Below, one piece after another: positions 39,849 through 54,800 of a stretch of DNA of 64,000 nt. Source of the stretch: Notospermus geniculatus (taxonomy: Eukaryota; Nemertea; Pilidiophora; Heteronemertea; Lineidae); contig NMRB01000165.1 of the NCBI GenBank assembly GCA_002633025.1, positions 369,464-433,463 on the forward strand, read 5' to 3'. The position numbers and the translations under genes are program-made. Position 1 is the first letter of the stretch. The number at the start of each line of letters is the position of its first letter. Below the pieces are notes generated by a model, which worked only from the letters and a program-made list of their open reading frames with translations, had not been told where the DNA came from and searched no databases.

Positions 39849-42800
39849 CTGAAAATAAACGAATACAGCATATAAAGATAGTTACATGAACAGGCCAGAA
39901 ACAAAAGTTTGATATTGGTGCCAACATATTGGTACACCATGAGCTACTATTAAAAGGCAGTTCAGCATCTTTTCAGCAGATGGCACTACTAAACTCTATG
40001 AGCACATCTGCTTTTCCAGCATCAGAAATCATCAATACATATAATATGTTAGTGCATTTGCTAGGTCAATAACCATATGCCAGTGACAAGATCATCAAAT
40101 AATCTAACATATTTTTGCTATGACTAACAGCAGCAGGTCATTCCACTCTAAGATGGCTTTTCCATCACATAGCCAACTAAAGTCGAATATCTCCCTCAAG
40201 TATAAGTCAGGTAAAAAGTCAAGGGATTAACTTGCTGATGGGCTGTGAGTGTATGTGCCGTAAGATCTGGCTCCAATCTGCTCACCTGTAAAATGTATCC
40301 TCTGGCGTAGTCCTCGTAAGTCCAGCCAAAGCCATGGAGGACTTGGAGTACCTCCTCGTGTTGAAGAACACTGAACAGACGATCGAGAAGAATCTTGAGG
40401 CGTATGGGCGTGGCTTGGGTACCGTAGAGCATAAGACTGGCAATATCAAACACGATGTTTGGTTGAACGATCTCGACTTGCATGCCTAATGGGTAGACAC
40501 TGTTGTATCCGAGTTTATCAAGAGCTGAAAAATATAGAATCACAAAGGTGATGAGAAGATAGTTTTAAAAGCGAAGATAGAACTTCATACAGTGTCCATG
40601 TACAATGTCACTTGTGGCTCCTGTGAAAAGAAACAAGCTGAAGTTGTGCTCTTGGTGAGGGTGAAGTTGTGCTCTTGGTGAGGGTGAAGTTGTGCTCTTG
40701 GTGAGGGTGAAGTTGTGCTCTTGGTGAGGGTCACAACTTAGAAACGAGGAGGAAATCATCGATCACACTGGATACCTGCAAAACTAACAGTATGAGTTAG
40801 AGGACAGTTGATATTTTCCACATCAAGCAGATTGGTATGTTCAATGATTCACCTCATTTGGAAAAGCTGATAAGACAGCATTATTGAGCACGTAATTAAA
40901 GTCTGTAATAGTCAGAGTGGTGGCTGATATCCAGTGAAATTGACACCACCCAGCCCCAGGCACCCAGCCCATCAGGACATCACTGCTGGCATAGTTCAAG
41001 CAACTTACAGCAGATGGCAACACCAGTCAGACCGCAAAGTTGACACATCCCTTCAAAGTGGGTTCAGGCAACTTAAACAGCCCATGTGAACTCAGGACAA
41101 CTACCGTAAGATTAAAAACAAAGTCTGGTTATCACCAAATACAGCTTTCCGCTATGAAGCCATATTCTAATTGTAAGGTTCTCATCAGCCGAAGTCAGAA
41201 GACAAATGACAATCCTTTCCCCAAATAAGTTGGACTCACTTTGACCTGAAATTTACCATTTAAAAAACTTGACCCAAACTGAACTTTCCAATAGTTGCAT
41301 GTCCAGAAAGACTAGTATCCGGTAGCCAAGGTGAATGTAGGAGAATTAACTATCACACCACAACATCCGGGCAATGTTCATCCCACACATATCCTCTCAC
41401 CACAGATCACTGCAGTGTCCGCCGTGCAATCACAAACCGAAGGTAAACTCGCTGGAACATTCCACAAGCATTTCTTGTCCATGTGTATTATTATACGGGC
41501 TCAATTTTCATGACTGGTATTTCGACAATATCAGTACTTTTGTCTAGTTGGTAGACTGAATAGTTATCATAATAGGCAAGGACACAAATAGCAGAAACAT
41601 GTTTCATTAGTTCTTTATGATTTCTTTAACAAATTTTCTGAGTTGCGCCAACTCTGGAAGCCATCTTGTGCATGAAGAAGGCATGACCTATGTCATAATA
41701 AAGGTTGAATGAATCATTTTGGCCAGGTGCCACATGAAGCAAGGAGCCATCAGCTACAGTGCAATGAGCAACAGTCCATCATAATTATGTCTCCCAGGTA
41801 TAAACATAGCTTACTGACATTACATGGAAGAGTAACACCAGAGGTAGATTTTATTTTCCCAGTGAGTGCCAACGAATTTTTAGAGCCATCCCACACTTTG
41901 TATGAGCAAGCTGCATGAACATCAAATTCCTTCCATCATCATTCTTGTTGGTCCATGCTTTAGTCCTGCACACCTTTGACAATGTAGCAATTGAGAAATC
42001 AATGGTCGTTCTGAAATATCTGTGTGACCTTTTCTAGCAACTTCTCTATCTTTCGAACTCTGCAGAATTGCCTAACCCATAACTTGAGGTCAATACCGAT
42101 ATTCATCATTTGATAATCAATTTGTTACAAAAATGTGTCTAAGTAAATGGAATGTCATCGTTGGCCTAGCCAAGGTGAGTGACCACAAGAGAGGAAGAAA
42201 ATATTTAATCAATTGCCTTGGCCAAGGCCGATAGGATGGACATGATAAGTCAATGACTGTCAGAGTTAAGATTTACCTGCTCACTGTTTGTGATTATAGG
42301 AGTGTACCAGTAATCAGCACATCCTCAAATTTATACCTGAACACTAATAGACCAAACTAGCTTCGACTACAGCTGCTTTCTACAGTAATCAAGTTAATTA
42401 TTAATCCTGAACATTTGCTGACTGAGTTCATGGCATTTCCTTTGCAATGTCCTCAGAAAATGCAATGCAGTATTGCATTGCATTGACTTAGGATGGTCTG
42501 ATCAGGAACATCCGTTCCACTTTCCACCCCAAAAGACTTTTTTCAATGCTATCAGCAACATATTCCGGCTCAATCACTGGAACAGTGGTGGTCAAAACAG
42601 GACGTGAAAATTCTTCCAGGCCAACCACAAATATTTGCGGCGAGTGATGCCAAAGTGTATTGACAGATGGGCAAAAGAATATGATGAAGCGCAACTTGCT
42701 CCAGTGAACCAGTCAGATAAGATTCAAGGCCAAGCTTTACCTGTGTGGTGATCACTGATAGTGGTGGGATGAAACCCACCCAGCTCCTTCTAACCTTGAA

Positions 42801-45800
42801 TTTACGATAGATTACAATTCCTTTTTGACGGACTTATCAGTTCACTTGTCAAAAAGGACAAGGACCATAGTCAAGAATGGTTGAATTGATGCTGGCTGAG
42901 CGAATGTCTGAACACATAAAAAGATTTGTGCTTCATGCTTCACCAGGAGTCGATATTGTTGAGCAAAGGGGTTGGTCGGACAGTTGATGTCCTAAGTGAT
43001 AGACTGGTACTTGGTAGGTATAGGTAGACCAGGTAGGGAGAAAGATAGAGGGAACAAGCAAAACCACTAGATTCACCTTGATGATGCCAAGTAATAGTCC
43101 TGACATGCCATGGATGTTGATAAACAAATGTTCTTAGTTAAGATGAGATCATTACCAATGCAGAAGATCAACAACTGGTCAACCCTTACTTCAGGTGCAA
43201 GGGTGGTGGCTTGCCCTCACCTAACTCCCAGATGCCATTATTCAACACCTTGGCATACCTGCTGCAGCAAGCACCAATCAAGAGCCTACAACATAGCAAT
43301 TTGATAACATTTAGCAAAAATTCATATACAAGAAAGCTGTCTAGATCTACTGGTACAAGTGTTATTAGTGAGGTTTCGCAAACCTGACAAAACACGAAGT
43401 ACGAAATACGAAATTCTAGTTCATTTTCAGGATGTAATGTATTTCTGGATATGGTTGGTACCACAAATGTCCCTGCTGCCAGTGCGTCTTTTAGCCTATA
43501 ATGTAAGACCGAGAGAGTTATGGTGCATCTTGAATTTTTAAATTTCCACTTCGTAGCTACGAAATGGAAACGGAAGGTAAATTTCAAAGTATAATATACA
43601 TGTACACCGTAACTCTATCGGTCTAACGCCATATACTAAAAGACGCTCTTGCAGCAGGCGATATTTGTGGTGCCATCCATCTCATGAAATACATTACATC
43701 ATGGAAATGATGTCCAATTTCGTTTTTCGTACTTCGTGTTTTGTCAGATTTGCGAAACCTCACTAATATCAAGGTACTAGCAATGATGACAACGGGATTA
43801 AGAGACTTGAGGGACTTGAGTCCTTATCCCTGACTCAACTGGGGTTATGGCACTTTAGCTTCTCAACACTGGTTTAAGCTACCTAAGCCAAAAACAGAAT
43901 TTAGTATTATAAAAGCACTCCAGATGCCCTCCTGCAGCACAGGGCTTTAATTACCCCCCTCATGCAGCACATGGCGAGTCAGAAAGAGGATCGTGTGCTG
44001 CCTTTGGAATTAAACCTGACCTTACCTCAAAGTCACTCAGCTGCATTGGCCTACTGCTGGCTGCAAGCTTCACAAAAGCATCAAACCTGGAGACCTGATC
44101 GACATATCCTGGTCTCATCTTTGCATAAAAACACTGCAAGGTATCTTTGCTCTTGATATCAACATGTGTGTGATGTGTTCCATCCATCTACCAAGCTATA
44201 AATTGCCATCACTGTTAAACACATGCACGAATCACTTTTCTAAACCATCAAAGTCGAGCAAGCGAAAACACCGTGCTCGATTTTTTGCAGATCGAGATAC
44301 AAGCTTAGGCTACCTTCGTCCCACCTGTGTAAAGTACACACCTACGACCAAGAAATAATGGATCGGATAAAACACTAAGACACACCTAAACAAATTTTCA
44401 CAGAACACTTTTTCAAGTCAAATCACCTCAAGCTCAGGGCTGTTATGGCTGAAGATGGGGTGAAGGTCTCTCATCGAATCCCCATTTTTTTCTTCCTCTG
44501 AAGTCGATATGGGTCATTTGGTAAGGCAGAAGAAGACAGAAATAAGGCATAAAGATAGCATGAATGATGAAGGGCCTTGACTATCTCCATGCTCATCAGC
44601 CTTGCCAGAGATAGCACATGTCATGCTGTCAGACTGTGTGCCTCCAACATTTTACCTTTGACTCTTAAACAATTCACTTCCTTTCAAGTTTGCTTTCTGA
44701 AATGGCTAGCCCTGGGCAGGACAGAGGATGAAGAGAATGCAGAGGCCTTACTTCCCAAACAAAGCTCATGACAACGTACTATGTGGTGAACTTGTAGGCC
44801 CCTCTGGGCCAAATGTGCCGAAAGAATTCTTCTTTTCCGTCCATTCAGAAAGAAACCTGCTCCAAGTTTTTAACAGGAAAAAGTTCATTTTAAGACGAGC
44901 ATGAAGATTTGACAACTCATATCAACAACTAGTTTGCTGGGTGAAATACAGCTTGAGATGAAGCCTACATGGTGCTATATGCCATCAGTTGCTATTGCGG
45001 TCACGTAATCAAAGCAAGGGATAGTGATGTCATACACTCGAAACAAGGGGTAGTGATGTCATACACTCGAAGCAAGGGGTAGTGATGTCATACACTCAAA
45101 GCAAAGGGTAGTGATGTCATAAACTCAAAGCAAGGAGTAGTGATATCATACATTCAAAGCAAGGGGTAGTGATGTCATAAACTCGAAGCAAGGAGTAGTG
45201 ATGTCATACACTCAAAGCAAGGGGTAGTGATGTCATACACTCGAAACAAGGGGTAGTGATGTCATACACTCGAAGCAAGGGGTAGTGATGTTATTGGTAG
45301 TGTTTGAGGGTCTGATGGCCACGTTGAAGAAAAATAGGGAATGTTTGAAGAGGCTTGAAGCATGAACAGAATACTGCAGCGCAAAGTCTGCATTGCAAGT
45401 TATCATGTTGTTCGTGTAATATTTCATCAGAGTGTTGTCAGTGCTCACCTGGCTCTTGCCATGGATTAGATCATCAACATGCAGACAGACACATTCCCTT
45501 GTGAAATAAGTCAGCTTGGGAGCAGACACACGGTTGCAGCCCGGAACATGAACAGAGGTTCAGCACAGAACAAAGCCAACAACTATTTATCCTCACCTCA
45601 AAAGAAACCACATTCACACAAGGTGCATTGTGGCAAGTGTGATGAATCTAGCACTAATTAAACAACATCCGTAATGCCCACTGTACACGATCAAATTTTT
45701 CTTCCAATTTTTTTGAAATTTAGATTCCGGGCCTATTGGGGCTTCAATGTATAATCCCACATGTAGGCCTTTATTGAGCATATTCAGAAAATTGGATGAA

Positions 45801-48800
45801 AAATCTCATCGTGTACAGCATACATAATAGAGGATAAGTAACGAAGTAATTTTGACAGCTTTTTTTCCCTATCACACTGAGTGGAAAACTTTCCCACACC
45901 ATTGTCACATGATAAGGTCAACTATGCTATAATTCAGTCACTCTTCAAGATCAATGCTTGCCTCAAGGGTGAATCTGCGTATTTGGCCTATAATGTATAG
46001 AGGCTCCACCCAACCGACAGAGACACCCAGATCTGACACTCTCAATTAAAGAAGAATAAATGGATGATAAACATACTACTGCGATCATGTTTCTCTAATA
46101 GATTGGTCAAAAGTTGGATGACATTACGATAAGATCATCTCGGTTGATTTTATCGCTTTGTTTAATACGATAGTGTCAGGGACCCATCAAGCCTGCATGA
46201 AGTTGACCCCAAAGTAAAATAATACCAGCTAATTACTCACTCCTCTCAAATTATCAATTTAAAAAGTTGAGATGATAATTAGTTATTAACTAATAATCAA
46301 ACCTCTCTCGAACACTGTGTCACTTCGACTGGCATCTCATGTTTTCGCAAAATTTGGCGATATGTCCCTTAGTATTTGAGTTAATTTTTTTCAAAATTGC
46401 TCATGGATTGGTCATGGTCTGTGCTGTGTAATTAAATTTCTTTTAAGATTGATCTGGGGTTGATCATACCCCACGCTCTTGAATAATATTTCCTGTTCCA
46501 CGTTGAAAGAATTTGTCATTTCAACTTGAATTCAAGAATATCAGGTGGCATGATTGAATGAGCTCCACCCTATTACATAACCAATATCAACAGTTGCAAC
46601 TGGTTCTGTCTCAAGTTACAGAAACAAAACATAAAATGGATTTGAAAGTGCATCTAGGGTAGCCCTTTTGAAATCGACACTGTCAGATATTGTAGAAATT
46701 ACACATGATCAAATTCTCATTAAATTAACCCACATTGACTTTGCCCTGACATTAAAAAATCAATGATTCATTTACCAAATTGTACAGATTTCCGAACATG
46801 AGAGGTTGCACTTCACATTATGGTTGTCACACAGAAAAATCAAAGAAGAAAGTGAACATTTGGTGTAATGTTTGGTGTAACAATAAACATCAGGCATCAA
46901 AATACCTCAAGAAGGTACATAGAAGTTTAATGACTACCATTACCACCAAGTGTTCATACTGCCCCAATCTCTGGGTCCAGAGAGCTTATTACAACAGCTC
47001 AATCGCTCCACCCCAATTTGAGACTGGAGACTCATTATTTGACAGCGGACAAAAATCAATTTGTGACATTCACCAAGCCAGTGATTAACTGGTTTGTTAT
47101 CACACAAATGTTGAAGTTAACGACATATTAGGTTAAAATGTCTGGTGTTAGGTTACAGCGACTTTTTTCCAATATGTATATGGCCATTAGGAATATGCAC
47201 ATTATATTTCTCGGTTAAATACCGACCATAATATGACAATTTTGAGTGGTGTTCTTCACTAAATTGGGTGATTTATTCCCCCAGAATCAGAACTTGTCTG
47301 TTTCCTACTCTCATCATCATTCGAGGGGTGCCTGATGTCTGAAATTTGATCCCCTTTTCATGCAACTTTCACCCATTTGATGGGTGCACACTGCAAGAAT
47401 CTGCCAGCTGGTGTACTGAAGTTTTTTGAGACTTATGCTCAGTCTACACGATCCAATTTTTCTGTCAAACTTTTTGGTCAAATTTTTCCATTCGACCCTC
47501 TCAATCCACACGGTGATTTTCTTTATCAGTCTTTTCGAATTAGAGCCAAGGAGAGGTGCAGTATAGATGACATAGGCCTAACCATACAAAATAGGTCCAA
47601 CGCCATGAAAATGATATCTATGATATCTATCTATGGCTATTCATAACAAAAGGCCTGGTCACCGTGATTAGGGCGTTATCCAGACAATAAAAATATTTCC
47701 CCATGCCACTGTAATTATCTGGTCAAATTGTAGGAGAAAAATAGGACGGACTCTATCCAAAATGATTTTGGATTTTGAAATTTGGTTGGTTAAATTTGTT
47801 AATTTTCCCCATGCTACAGGAGAAAATTTTTTGCTGAAACTTTTTTGGTCAAATTAAACTGGACCATGTGGCTCAGGCATTAGTGAAATAAAGGTTCCAG
47901 GGAAGGACTTAAAGGGACACTCTCCCAGATTGTTGACCAGGAATTTGGGGCTCTGATTTCCTCTTCCATTACAGTGTAACAACCAATACAATATGTCCAT
48001 TCATACAGAACCAATGCAACATTTGGGACCCACATCCAAATCCTAAATCTAGTACACAGGACAGTTGTCTGGTGACAGATCATGCAACCATCACAACACC
48101 ATCCATATCCAAAGAGTAAACTACAAATATCCAAGAAAAAATACCAACTGGAGTGTTGGGTGACACTGCTGAACAAACCTGACTAAAAGAGAGACAGCAG
48201 AAAACATGTCATCATTGAATTTGGAATTCAATGAATATATAGGAGCCAATACAACTGTGTCAACAAATGATGGCTGAAGAAGTGGACACCCAGCACCAAC
48301 ATTTTTTAGACAACAGCTTATTCAGCCAAAGGAGCTACGCCGATCGACAGCACAAATCAGCAATTTTTCATGACCTTCCAATCCATGTAAAGTTGGCTAT
48401 ATGGGCATTCCCAATGCCAGAGACCTGTAACCTCTAAACCCAACTCAATATCGACTTACCTAACTTGCCAGCCAACCTTGTTAGAGGAATAGACGGTCAC
48501 ACCCTCTCTCTCCACCCAGATAACACAAGAAAGATATAATGAGACAGTCCGCCTTTACTCCGTCCGAAGTGAGCTTTCCTACTTCGTCAAGTCCGTATTT
48601 GCATCCAGAATTGTCTTACGAGACAAAGCAGTTTAGTATCTCCAGGTATGAGGTGCGCCGTTTGTTACCGTAGCTCCACGTCCTGCTGTGTCCTCCTCAA
48701 TCCCGATCAGAATGACACGACATCAGACAAGACAAAGTTTAAGATGGAGTGTCACCAATGATGCTCTCCAATAGGAGAAGGGCTAGTCACATCACCGGAC

Positions 48801-51800
48801 AACTGTTACCCATTATCTGCTAATGATTGGTGTGTAAACAACACGGGAAGGACACGATAATCTGGTGTGACCAGGACAAATGATCAGCGGTTCTGGCTTT
48901 TTTTCTAAATCCATTTTGGAATGGATTCATTATTGAGTGGTCTTCAATGTATTTGTCTAGCCTGATGTATAGATGACATAGGCCTAACCATACAAAATAG
49001 GTCCACCGCCATGAAAATGATATCTATGATATCTATCTATGGCTATTCATAACAAAAGGCCTGGTCACCGCGATTAGGGTGTTATCCAGACAATAAAAAT
49101 ATTTCCCCATGCCACACGGTATGAATTGTACCGGTAATTATCTGGTCAAATTGTAGGAGAAAAATAGGACGGACTCTATCCAAAATGATTTTGGAATTTG
49201 AAATTTGGTTGGTTAAATTTGTTAATTTTCCCCATGCTACAGGAGAAAATTTTTTGCTGAAACTTTTTTGGTCAAATTAAATTGGACCATGTGGCTCAGG
49301 CATTAGTGAAATAAAGGTTCCAGGGAAGGACTAGGGACACTCTCCCAGATTGTTGACCAGGAATTTGGGGCTCTGATTTCCTCTTCCATTACAGTGTAAC
49401 AACCAATACAATATATCCATCCATACAGAACCAATGCAACATTTGGGACCCGCATCCATCCTAAATCTAGTACACAGGACAGTTGTCTGGTGACAGATCA
49501 ACCATCACAACACCATCCATATCCAAAGAGTAAACTCTACAAATATCCAAGAAAAAATACCAACTGGAGTGTTGGGTGACACTGCTGAACAAACCTGACT
49601 AAAAGAGAGACAGCAGAAAACATGTCATCATTGAATTTGGAATTCAATGAATATATAGGAGCCAATACAACTGTGTCAACAAATGATGGCTAGACAAGTG
49701 GAAGAAGTGGACACCAGCACCAACATTTTTTAGACAACAGCTTATTCAGCCAAAGGATATGAGCTACTTCGATCGACAGCACAAACCAGCAATTTTTCAT
49801 GACCTTCCAATCCATATGAAGTAGGCTATATTATGGATATTCCCAATGCCAGAGACCTATAGGCCTATCACCTCTAACCCCAACTCAGTATCAACTTACC
49901 TAACTTGCCAGCCAACCTTGATAGAGGAATAGACGGTCACACCCTCTCTCTTCACCCAGATACACAAGAAAGATATAATGAGACAGTCCGCCTTTGTACT
50001 TAAACTCGAAGCTCTTTACTCCGAAGTGAGCTTTCCTACTTTGTCAAGTCCGTATTTGCATCCAGAATTGTTTTACGAGACAAAGCAGTTTAGTATCTCC
50101 AGGTATGAGGTGCGCCGTTTGTTACCGTAGCTCCACGTCCTGCTGTGTCCTCCTGAATCCTGATCAGAATGACAGACATCAGCCACGACAAAGTTTAAGA
50201 TGGAGTGTCACCAATGATGCTCTCCAATAGGAACAGGGCTTTTAGTCACATCACCGGACAACTGTTACCCATTATCTGCTAATGATTGGTGTGTAAACAA
50301 CACGGGAAGGACACGATAATCTGGTGTGACCAGGTGTGCGACCAACTGGACCAGAACACCTGGATGACTGCCTAAATAATGACTGCAGTAGGTGAAACCA
50401 CAACATATGGACTGCAGCTGTGCATTGGCTGGTCACCTTGGGCTGGAACAGACTTCCGTCCTTGATGATAAAGAGGCCAGCCTACCCTTTCACGTTGTAC
50501 CTGGGCCTTACCTGTCCCAATAATCAACAGGATCAATGAGTAAGCCTTTGACATGGCACAACAAGGTGTGGACAGACTCAGCTAAGGAATCATGCACAGG
50601 AAACCATAAAAAATGTGTGTAGGAGACCGAGATATGATATCACACAAGTTTTCTTAAACTTTGTTCAGCCATTGACTTGGTTTCACTTTTTAAGGCCAGG
50701 CAAATCTGAGTTTTACTGCCACTGTCAAAGAGGCACCTTCTTGAAAATTGGTTGTGCTCTGCCAATATGGCTGCCAGGTAGCCATCTTGGATTTTGTATT
50801 CTGCTCCATATTAACTTCAAATGCCTTGGTCAATCAACTTGGATATGTCAAGATAGAAGAGGACTTTGTCATACTTCGTTTTAAAGGGAAATTTCAGTCC
50901 CACTTTTGACCTGGTGATCATTTCTCCTTTCTGACATCTTTTAGGGATCTGCAGCATAAAGATGGTGTAGGGTCAAGTAATCTCACCGCTCTACCTACAA
51001 TCAACCTGGTATAGCCATGAACCCGCACAGGTGTGACACATGCAACAAGGCTGCTGACTATCAAAGATCTAAGTATAGATATTGGGCAGCAAGTTTCCAA
51101 TCAATCTCTTGAAATATTTTGACATCTGGTTTTGGTGTCCTCAGGTGATCCATGAGTCATGTCATCTGGAGATTGTAGACGGATCTCCTGGAGGAAATGT
51201 GAACATGGACATGGCAGGAAGAGATAGAGAGTGACATCTCTTAACACTTAACCCCTTGAGCCTCGCACAACAAGGCCATTGTCGCAAAACTAGTGTCTGC
51301 TTTAAGACTTTGATCACTCCAGGCTCATCTTTCCAAGCTCCTTCAAACAAACACAGATTGTCATTTATTGAGGAATTTATGAGAGCTGTTTTGATGGCAA
51401 TGGAGGTGAGCCATGCAGGGCCTGTCCTTCAACAAGAAGGTGTTGTCTTCTGGGTCACAAGGGTAATTCAGAGGATTACCGGCTTAACAGATCAGCTAGA
51501 TTAGTGGCAACACTGAACAACATCTGAGTAAGGACAAAAAGAACATTGTTTCCTGCAACTGTAAATCATGAACATGAGGTTGTTAATTCATTCCTTCACT
51601 AGTGTAGAGGAGGGCAGAACTTGCCTCCCTCACTGTCACACTGATACAGTTGCATCCCCTGGGGACAGGCTGTCCAGCAAACAATGTTCTTTAATCCTAA
51701 ATCCGTTCACATTTTGCCATTCTGTGATGCATTGTGAGCTCTTAGCGCGTTCCCCATTGCCCACAGCTGACAGAGCACGTGGCGGGAAGCTCAGAACAAA

Positions 51801-54800
51801 AAGATGGTATTGGTGACAATGTTGAACAAGCAGTCACAGATGGACGACATTAGCTGTAACAGGAGTTAGGTTCCAACACGTAAAAAGAACTACTTCTCCA
51901 ATCCAACAACACCTTTTTGTAATTGAATAGTCTGTGAAAAAATGAAGGTAAAATGAATGGGAATGTCCTTCTCGCTTTTGTCAACGAGAGACATTCTCCA
52001 CTTTTCTTTCGCAAAGTTTCAGAAAAATCGTAAATCATGAAAAATTGATGAATCATGATGAAAATTTGCAAAATGCTGTTCGTTCAAGACGCAGCAACAA
52101 GCGATTTTATGGGGAAAATATTCCAATTGAAAATTTCAGCCGGTCTCACAGATCATCGAATGTCATCAGCGGAATGCAGAGATTGAGGCGTATGCTTGAA
52201 TTAACCAGCAGCGGCAGGAGAGAATGGGGTGTGTTGATTTATTGTGTCCTTTCTTCAATAAGTACTTAGTCCATTCTTCAAAGCTGACACACGTCGCCTT
52301 TCAACGTGTGACAAATTTAATAAATGACCCGCGATGTTATGGGAATAATTGGAAAGTTTCCCTTTGGATAAAATGTTACAACAATTTTTCAAAATTGGCA
52401 AAATTTTTCAGCGCGTTCTGTCATCCGATATTACCAAGTCATGCCTCATGCTTATGTTATGGAATTTCGTATAAATCATTTGTAAAGATGGTCTGATTAG
52501 TCGCCTGTTCCTGGGTCAGCAGCGTCAACTCAAATGACATGGAAGTATTCTCATAATCCATCAAAGACCATCGCCCATTGACTCTCTTCAGAAACTTGTT
52601 TATCATTTACACTTGCGGTGGTTCATCCCAAACGCTTGTCATCCGAAACGATCATTTGCTGGGAGCGGGTAACTTCACACGTTTGCGAGACAATCACCCA
52701 GAAAATTTGAAAGTATCAACTGAGTTATATTTCTATGAGAAGTTTGAATTCGAAAAGGACTGCAGAGCTGACGGACTCTGGTTCGGGTGTAGTTTAACTT
52801 TTTCTGTTGCCTAATGCTACCTCAATTCAGGGCACAATTCCACTATTTCACAAGAAAGATTGATTAAGTTCCAAAGTACATCACCAGATTGCTAGGCACA
52901 GGTGATTAAGTTCAGGATGCCAGTGGCTGAAATTAGAAGACACATTCACACTGAGACTGGTTCCTACCTAGCCCCAAGAGAACCCACATTTGTTCACGAT
53001 TCATTTCACCAACTGTCCAGCCTCCAGCAGAGGTCAATCAGTTTTAACTCAGCCGAGGATATCGAATTGGAAGTCTGAGAGGAAAATAATCAACAGGATG
53101 AAGTTTGAACGTGATTCGATGGGGCTGACTTCTGCAGATGCCACAAACTGAACATCCTTGAATCAGAACGCAATAAAAACCAGAATGAACTTGTGCCTAG
53201 GTGAGCACAGCCATCACTGAGCAATAGTTATCTGACTCAGTGGCATCGTGTGGCAGAATACTTTGGGAGAGGTCCAGGACGTCATCCTGTAGTTGGTGAA
53301 GAAGCAGACCTGTTTCAATGTCAGTAGAGTTTCAGGGAACCAGAAGTCTTCAGGCGAAGCATTCATTGTCAAAGACAGTACTGTATTTGTATTAATTAGA
53401 TTTTTCTGTCAGGGCCAAAGCCATAGCATCATTGGCCCTGATAAGTACGGGAAGAGGCCATCTCAAACTACTCATGTTCCCCACTTGGATAGGCTTTTAT
53501 AATTTTTATAAATGGCCCGGGATTCAAACCGGGACCTGCCGCTTGCTAAGCGGGCATGATAACCACTACATCAAAGCTCCTCCTTGCAGCAGGTCTCTTA
53601 AGGTGAACAGCCTGGTGCACTCTCCCATCAAAGAAAGTTGTCCTTACAATAAATAATGGGCACAACAAGGATTGAAAGGCATAAACCCAAAGGGTTGCAT
53701 GTCCTTGCATGGTGACGAAGGGAGTGAGCACAAAGAATCATCTACATTGATACCGATAGTATCATGCAGAATAGCTGCACATTTTTTAGGCCAACTTCAA
53801 GTGGCATCGAGTGAAAGAGAATCACGATTGAAGGTGTCTCTTGGCAATTCGAGCAAGTTTTCTCAACCCAAGTAAGGCAAGGTTAGTTGACAGGTATGCC
53901 TTGAAAACCACTGATCACCACATGGGACTACAGAAGTCAGATCATGAGCTTGACTTCCCTGCATTTACTGAACAAATACTGAATGGAGCTATAAATAGCA
54001 TATGTCCTGATAGTTAAGGCTATAAATAGCTACAGGTTACCATCTGGGAGAAGTTCGCAAAGGATACTTGGATATTCCATCGGGCAATTGATTGCAACTG
54101 TTCGTAATCGAAGCTCTAGGATTGACGGCCCCAAGGCAGAAGAATTATTGATGGCTGAAACTTCTACAGTCATTATTTAAAACAATCTNGCTGTAAGAGT
54201 GGAGCAGTGGAAACATGACTGTCACTGGTCCCGGATTAGATCACCAGTCTGACCCACTCTTCATCTGAAAGAGAGAGCTCTCTTCGACAGTGCAGGTTTT
54301 CTCTAGGCAACAGACGATTCTCGAATTCGCAGATCTGCGCACTTCCGCCGAAATCGCAACCAGAACCTCCATCTGAAACCACCAGACGTGACACAATCCA
54401 TGATTCAGCAATGGTCAACTCTGACGTGATGTCATCAAAGTCCTGTCATGGGGTTCTCTGTGTCACGTCATTCAGTTTCAGACCGAGGTTTGTGGTTGCG
54501 ATTGAAGTGTGCAGATCTTTCTCGTTTATGTCAATTTGTCTATCTGGTTTCCTCTGGGCACTTCATTTCCTTCCCGGCACTCTGGTTTTCTCCTGCTGTG
54601 CATTACTTTCTTCAATGTTGTCTATGGAGCTGATAAAGCCATATTTATGGAGGTTCTTCACTAATGTCACACTCGGTCACATAACTGCAAAGAGTCAGTC
54701 ATGTTGTGCGTCAAATGGCTGGCGACAACGTCAAAACTGACACGTCATGATATTCTGACGTCAGGACCTGTGTGTTGATGCCCTGATGTCGCTTGACATT

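Noticed and set aside
47880-48176. 98-codon minus-strand frame with many Cys and Trp
   Set aside because: The second copy of the duplication breaks it with indels, so there is no constraint.
53513-53583. Functional tRNA gene
   Set aside because: Acceptor stem strands do not pair; kept only as tRNA-derived sequence.
54411-54740. 109-codon plus-strand frame with hydrophobic stretches
   Set aside because: No homologue I recognise, no splice sites in phase, and it lies in the large basonuclin intron.
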